A stretch of 7,581 bases of DNA from Gammaproteobacteria bacterium (GTDB lineage Bacteria; Pseudomonadota; Gammaproteobacteria; SZUA-229). The position numbers and the translations under genes were made by a program. Location of the stretch: the NCBI GenBank assembly GCA_026197015.1, contig JAPHRB010000011.1:1-7581 (forward strand), read 5' to 3'. Below, one piece after another: positions 6,060 through 7,581 of this stretch (the first letter of the stretch is position 1; every line of letters begins with the position of its first letter). Under the pieces are notes generated by a model. It worked only from the letters and a program-made list of their open reading frames with translations, was not told the DNA's origin and searched no databases.

Positions 6060-7079
6060 ATGATAATAATGATAACTAAAAAAATATTGTATTTAATTAA
6101 ATTATATTTTTTATCCGCGTTTTCAGTTGGGTTATTGGCTTGTTCTGAAACAGTTGAATATGAAATTAAAGATTCGGGTATGCAGGCTAATAATGGTTCG
6201 ATTGATGGGTCAATTGCCTGGTTGGATAACAATAGGATTATTTTTATAGATCGAGTGAATAAAGATAAAAAAATATTTGTATGGGATGTGAATAATAATA
6301 ATATTACGAAATATTCTGACTCTATACATAGTGATATCTGTTATGCAGATGGATATATAACTTATAGGTCAAGAGTAGAAGGTGATTTGATTTATTATAA
6401 AAAAGGCTTATTCCCCAATGAAAAAGAATATTTAGTTCAAGATGACTGGAATGAATTGGTGATGGATAAATATAGTTGTATGTGGAGAAAAAAACCGCTA
6501 GGGGTTGAGGGTTATCATATTCGATATTTAAAAGAGAATCACGGGTATCTTAATTACGGAAAAAAGAAAACGGGGGAGTATTATAAGCCAACCACTTATG
6601 TAAAAAGTAATAAAGAAGAAATGATCTTGCCGACAACAACCATAGTATGGAAGTCTACTAAAGGTTATTTTCCGTTTAAAGATGCCTATTTCTTTTGGGG
6701 CGCAGCTACTGTTGGTTTGAATTGGGATTATGGTCATTGTAAAAATGCCTGGTGGATGCACTCCAATGGAAAAGTCGAGGCTACCTGTTTAGAAGCGTTT
6801 AGTGAAATTAAATCTGCAGGTGTAGATGTGATGCCTGTTCTTAATGGTTATTTATATGCTTACGTTAAAGGCATAAGAAAATCTGGTGCTAAAAAGTCTG
6901 GAATGTTTTTTGTGTCACATGATGGTGAAATAAAAGAAAAGTTAATTACGGGATTTGTCAATATGTTTTCTATTTCTCCTAATGGCTGTAAAGTCGCTTT
7001 TACTCATACACAATCAAATTTTAAGAATAGAACATTGAAATCTACAAATTTATGTAATTATAATGGAGATATAAAATGA
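6060..7079 (+). CDS. Hypothetical outer-membrane-type lipoprotein, possibly beta-propeller-like
   Basis: I do not recognise the family. Its 339 residues start with a positively charged, hydrophobic signal (7-27) ending in GLLAC, a lipobox that places the lipidated cysteine at 28. The next residue is serine, not aspartate, which fits sorting to the outer membrane. The mature part has repeated strand-like stretches with aromatic and polar residues: SIAWLDNNRIIFIDR, KIFVWDVNNNNITKYS, YADGYITYRSR and, near the end, MFSISPNGCKVAFTHTQ. These resemble TolB or WD40-like propeller blades; that fold is an inference. GAAGGA (6051-6056) precedes the ATG by three bases, and a second ATG at 6069 is also possible. 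The gene looks more AT-rich than egtB or mak, with runs of AAT and AAA codons, which suggests different origin. It sits beside the HlyD remnant and overlaps a short downstream ORF by 4 bases. Confidence 0.7.
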   Translation: MIIMITKKILYLIKLYFLSAFSVGLLACSETVEYEIKDSGMQANNGSIDGSIAWLDNNRIIFIDRVNKDKKIFVWDVNNNNITKYSDSIHSDICYADGYITYRSRVEGDLIYYKKGLFPNEKEYLVQDDWNELVMDKYSCMWRKKPLGVEGYHIRYLKENHGYLNYGKKKTGEYYKPTTYVKSNKEEMILPTTTIVWKSTKGYFPFKDAYFFWGAATVGLNWDYGHCKNAWWMHSNGKVEATCLEAFSEIKSAGVDVMPVLNGYLYAYVKGIRKSGAKKSGMFFVSHDGEIKEKLITGFVNMFSISPNGCKVAFTHTQSNFKNRTLKSTNLCNYNGDIK

Positions 7080-7132
7080 CAATAAACGCAACTTCAACCC
7101 TCAGAACACTATTAGGACACCAACACTATTAG
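7076..7132 (+). pseudogene. Short ORF overlapping the lipoprotein stop, interrupted by the repeat cluster
   Basis: An ATGA overlap links it to the lipoprotein gene, the usual sign of a coupled downstream gene. It encodes only MTINATSTLRTLLGHQHY and stops inside the AGGACACC repeats. The first ten or so codons may be the start of a gene whose remainder was replaced by repeats. Chance is also possible. Confidence 0.25.
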
Positions 7133-7138
7133 GACACC
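7105..7138. repeat. 17-base tandem duplication carrying the AGGACACC motif
   Basis: AACACTATTAGGACACC is found at 7105-7121 and again, perfectly, at 7122-7138. The second copy continues into CATCTTAA, the longer form of the repeat also seen at 7480-7504. It immediately follows the lipoprotein gene and ends the short coupled ORF. Confidence 0.9.
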
Positions 7139-7146
7139 CATCTTAA
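7122..7146 (+). repeat. 25-base direct repeat, left copy
   Basis: This stretch matches 7480-7504 at 24 of 25 bases, differing only at the eighth base (T here, G there). Its core is TAGGACACCCATCTTAA. The two copies bracket the hairpin-rich interior, as direct repeats around a small mobile or recombined unit would. Confidence 0.85.
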
Positions 7147-7157
7147 CGAGTACTAAT

Positions 7158-7232
7158 AGGACACCCAGGTTAAGAAACCACCAAAAACAGAGATTAGGTG
7201 TGTTATATGCAAATTCTTATCGTGGGTGTCCT
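7158..7232. mobile_element. 75-base inverted-repeat element, REP- or MITE-like
   Basis: The left arm AGGACACCCAGGTTAAGAA (7158-7176) and the reverse complement of 7214-7232 (AGGACACCCACGATAAGAA) agree at 17 of 19 bases. Inside, CACC (7179-7182) and GGTG (7197-7200) extend the pairing. The 75-base unit can fold into one long hairpin and contains no gene. It could be a REP-type element moved by a RAYT transposase elsewhere, or a tiny MITE. No target duplication is obvious. Confidence 0.6.
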
Positions 7233-7250
7233 GATAAATACTGATAAATA
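7231..7250. repeat. 10-base tandem duplication
   Basis: CTGATAAATA is present twice in a row (7231-7240 and 7241-7250). The first copy starts within the minus-strand AGGACACCC motif, right at the outer edge of the inverted-repeat element. It may mark a slippage or insertion boundary. Confidence 0.8.
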
Positions 7251-7343
7251 CCACAAAGCCGCCATAAGCACTTCTATTATTTACCTTCTTTAAAGCAGAC
7301 AATTACCCAAAATTTGCACCAAATCCTGTTCTTTGTGTAATGA

Positions 7344-7357
7344 ACTGGCCGGTCAGT
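7344..7357. other. 14-base imperfect palindrome
   Basis: ACTGGCCGGTCAGT is a near-perfect dyad centred on CCGG, with one G/T pair off symmetry. It has no loop, so it would be a protein-binding site rather than an RNA hairpin. No gene depends on it here, and function is unknown. Confidence 0.25.
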
Positions 7358-7432
7358 GCTTGCTGTTATTGATAATGAGACAACAATCGAGCAATGTGAC
7401 ATAGAAACAATAACTTACATCAATATATTAAA

Positions 7433-7479
7433 TGCTACCGATAGTTGACATATGGACCATGGGGCAACTATCAGTAGCA
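7433..7479. repeat. Long hairpin with 15-base arms
   Basis: TGCTACCGATAGTTG (7433-7447) pairs with CAACTATCAGTAGCA (7465-7479), with one mismatch (C7439 against A7473) and a 17-base loop. The loop holds its own small palindrome, ATGGACCAT. No T run follows, so it is not an intrinsic terminator. It directly abuts the right 25-base direct repeat, which suggests it is part of the same repeat unit. Confidence 0.75.
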
Positions 7480-7508
7480 AACACTAGTAGGACACCCATC
7501 TTAAGAAA
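7480..7508 (+). repeat. 25-base direct repeat, right copy, with AAGAAA extension
   Basis: The 25 bases at 7480-7504 match 7122-7146 except for one base. The sequence then continues GAAA, giving TTAAGAAA as in the copy at 7158. It starts immediately after the hairpin at 7433-7479. Confidence 0.85.
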
Positions 7509-7581
7509 GTCATAAATATATTTATTTTGTTTTTCACGTAGTTTCAAATAATGAAATTAATTCTAAGTTTTATGAAATAAA

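Larger units (their letters stand above)
7080..7581. other. 500-base non-coding, repeat-rich region
   Basis: No convincing gene is seen on either strand over these 502 bases. The stretch holds five copies of AGGACACC(C): + strand at 7114, 7131, 7158 and 7489, and minus strand at 7232-7223. It also holds two tandem duplications and a long hairpin. A 28-codon ORF from ATG 7207 runs through a repeat copy and is probably spurious. The layout resembles REP/RAYT- or MITE-type repeat clusters, but no transposase is present. Confidence 0.7.

Noticed and set aside
7207..7296. Small ORF MQILIVGVLINTDKYHKAA... in the repeat region
   Set aside because: It reads through the repeat motif and a 10-base duplication and lacks a ribosome-binding site; probably spurious.
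7433..7479. Integron attC site
   Set aside because: The hairpin has GTTG on the left and CAAC on the right, the reverse of attC core-site order, and no cassette or integrase is present.
7105..7508. CRISPR array
   Set aside because: Motif copies differ in orientation and spacing and there are no regular repeats or spacers.

Overview
The window looks like chromosomal DNA from a moderately AT-rich gammaproteobacterium. The best lineage markers are a Mak-type ROK sugar kinase and a YaiL/DUF2058 protein with the family's typical C-terminus. A PduO-type cobalamin adenosyltransferase and an EgtB sulfoxide synthase also occur. No genus can be named from sequence alone.

Left part (1-2409): two divergent units share an 84-base intergenic region. 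Leftward are a FecCD/BtuC-type permease and, overlapping it by 4 bases, its BtuD/FecE-type ATPase, which runs off the left edge. Rightward is the adenosyltransferase. Together they suggest corrinoid import followed by conversion to the adenosyl coenzyme. The substrate-binding protein and outer-membrane receptor are not in view.

Middle part (2410-5478): three apparently independent housekeeping genes on the + strand. They are a Mak-like fructokinase, a DUF2058 protein and an EgtB-type ergothioneine enzyme. A strong intrinsic terminator is built from the last codons of the DUF2058 gene.

Right part (5479-7581): a degraded accessory zone. A 24-codon ORF with a strong Shine-Dalgarno sequence follows egtB. 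It is separated from the C-terminal third of an HlyD-type type I secretion adaptor by a perfect 14-base tandem duplication, which shifts the frame. Removing one repeat copy would join the two into one ORF of about 156 codons. A 19-codon ORF and an unrecognised AT-rich lipoprotein follow, both with good start context. The last 500 bases are non-coding and rich in repeats. They hold five copies of an AGGACACC(C) motif: two form a long inverted repeat, and two belong to 25-base direct repeats 358 bases apart. A separate 15-base-arm hairpin is also present.

A recurring theme is short perfect tandem duplications (9, 14, 14, 17 and 10 bases) in or beside non-coding DNA. One of them decides whether a reading frame is open. 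No complete undescribed system is evident. The duplication-split HlyD remnant and the AGGACACCC repeat cluster are the most unusual items.
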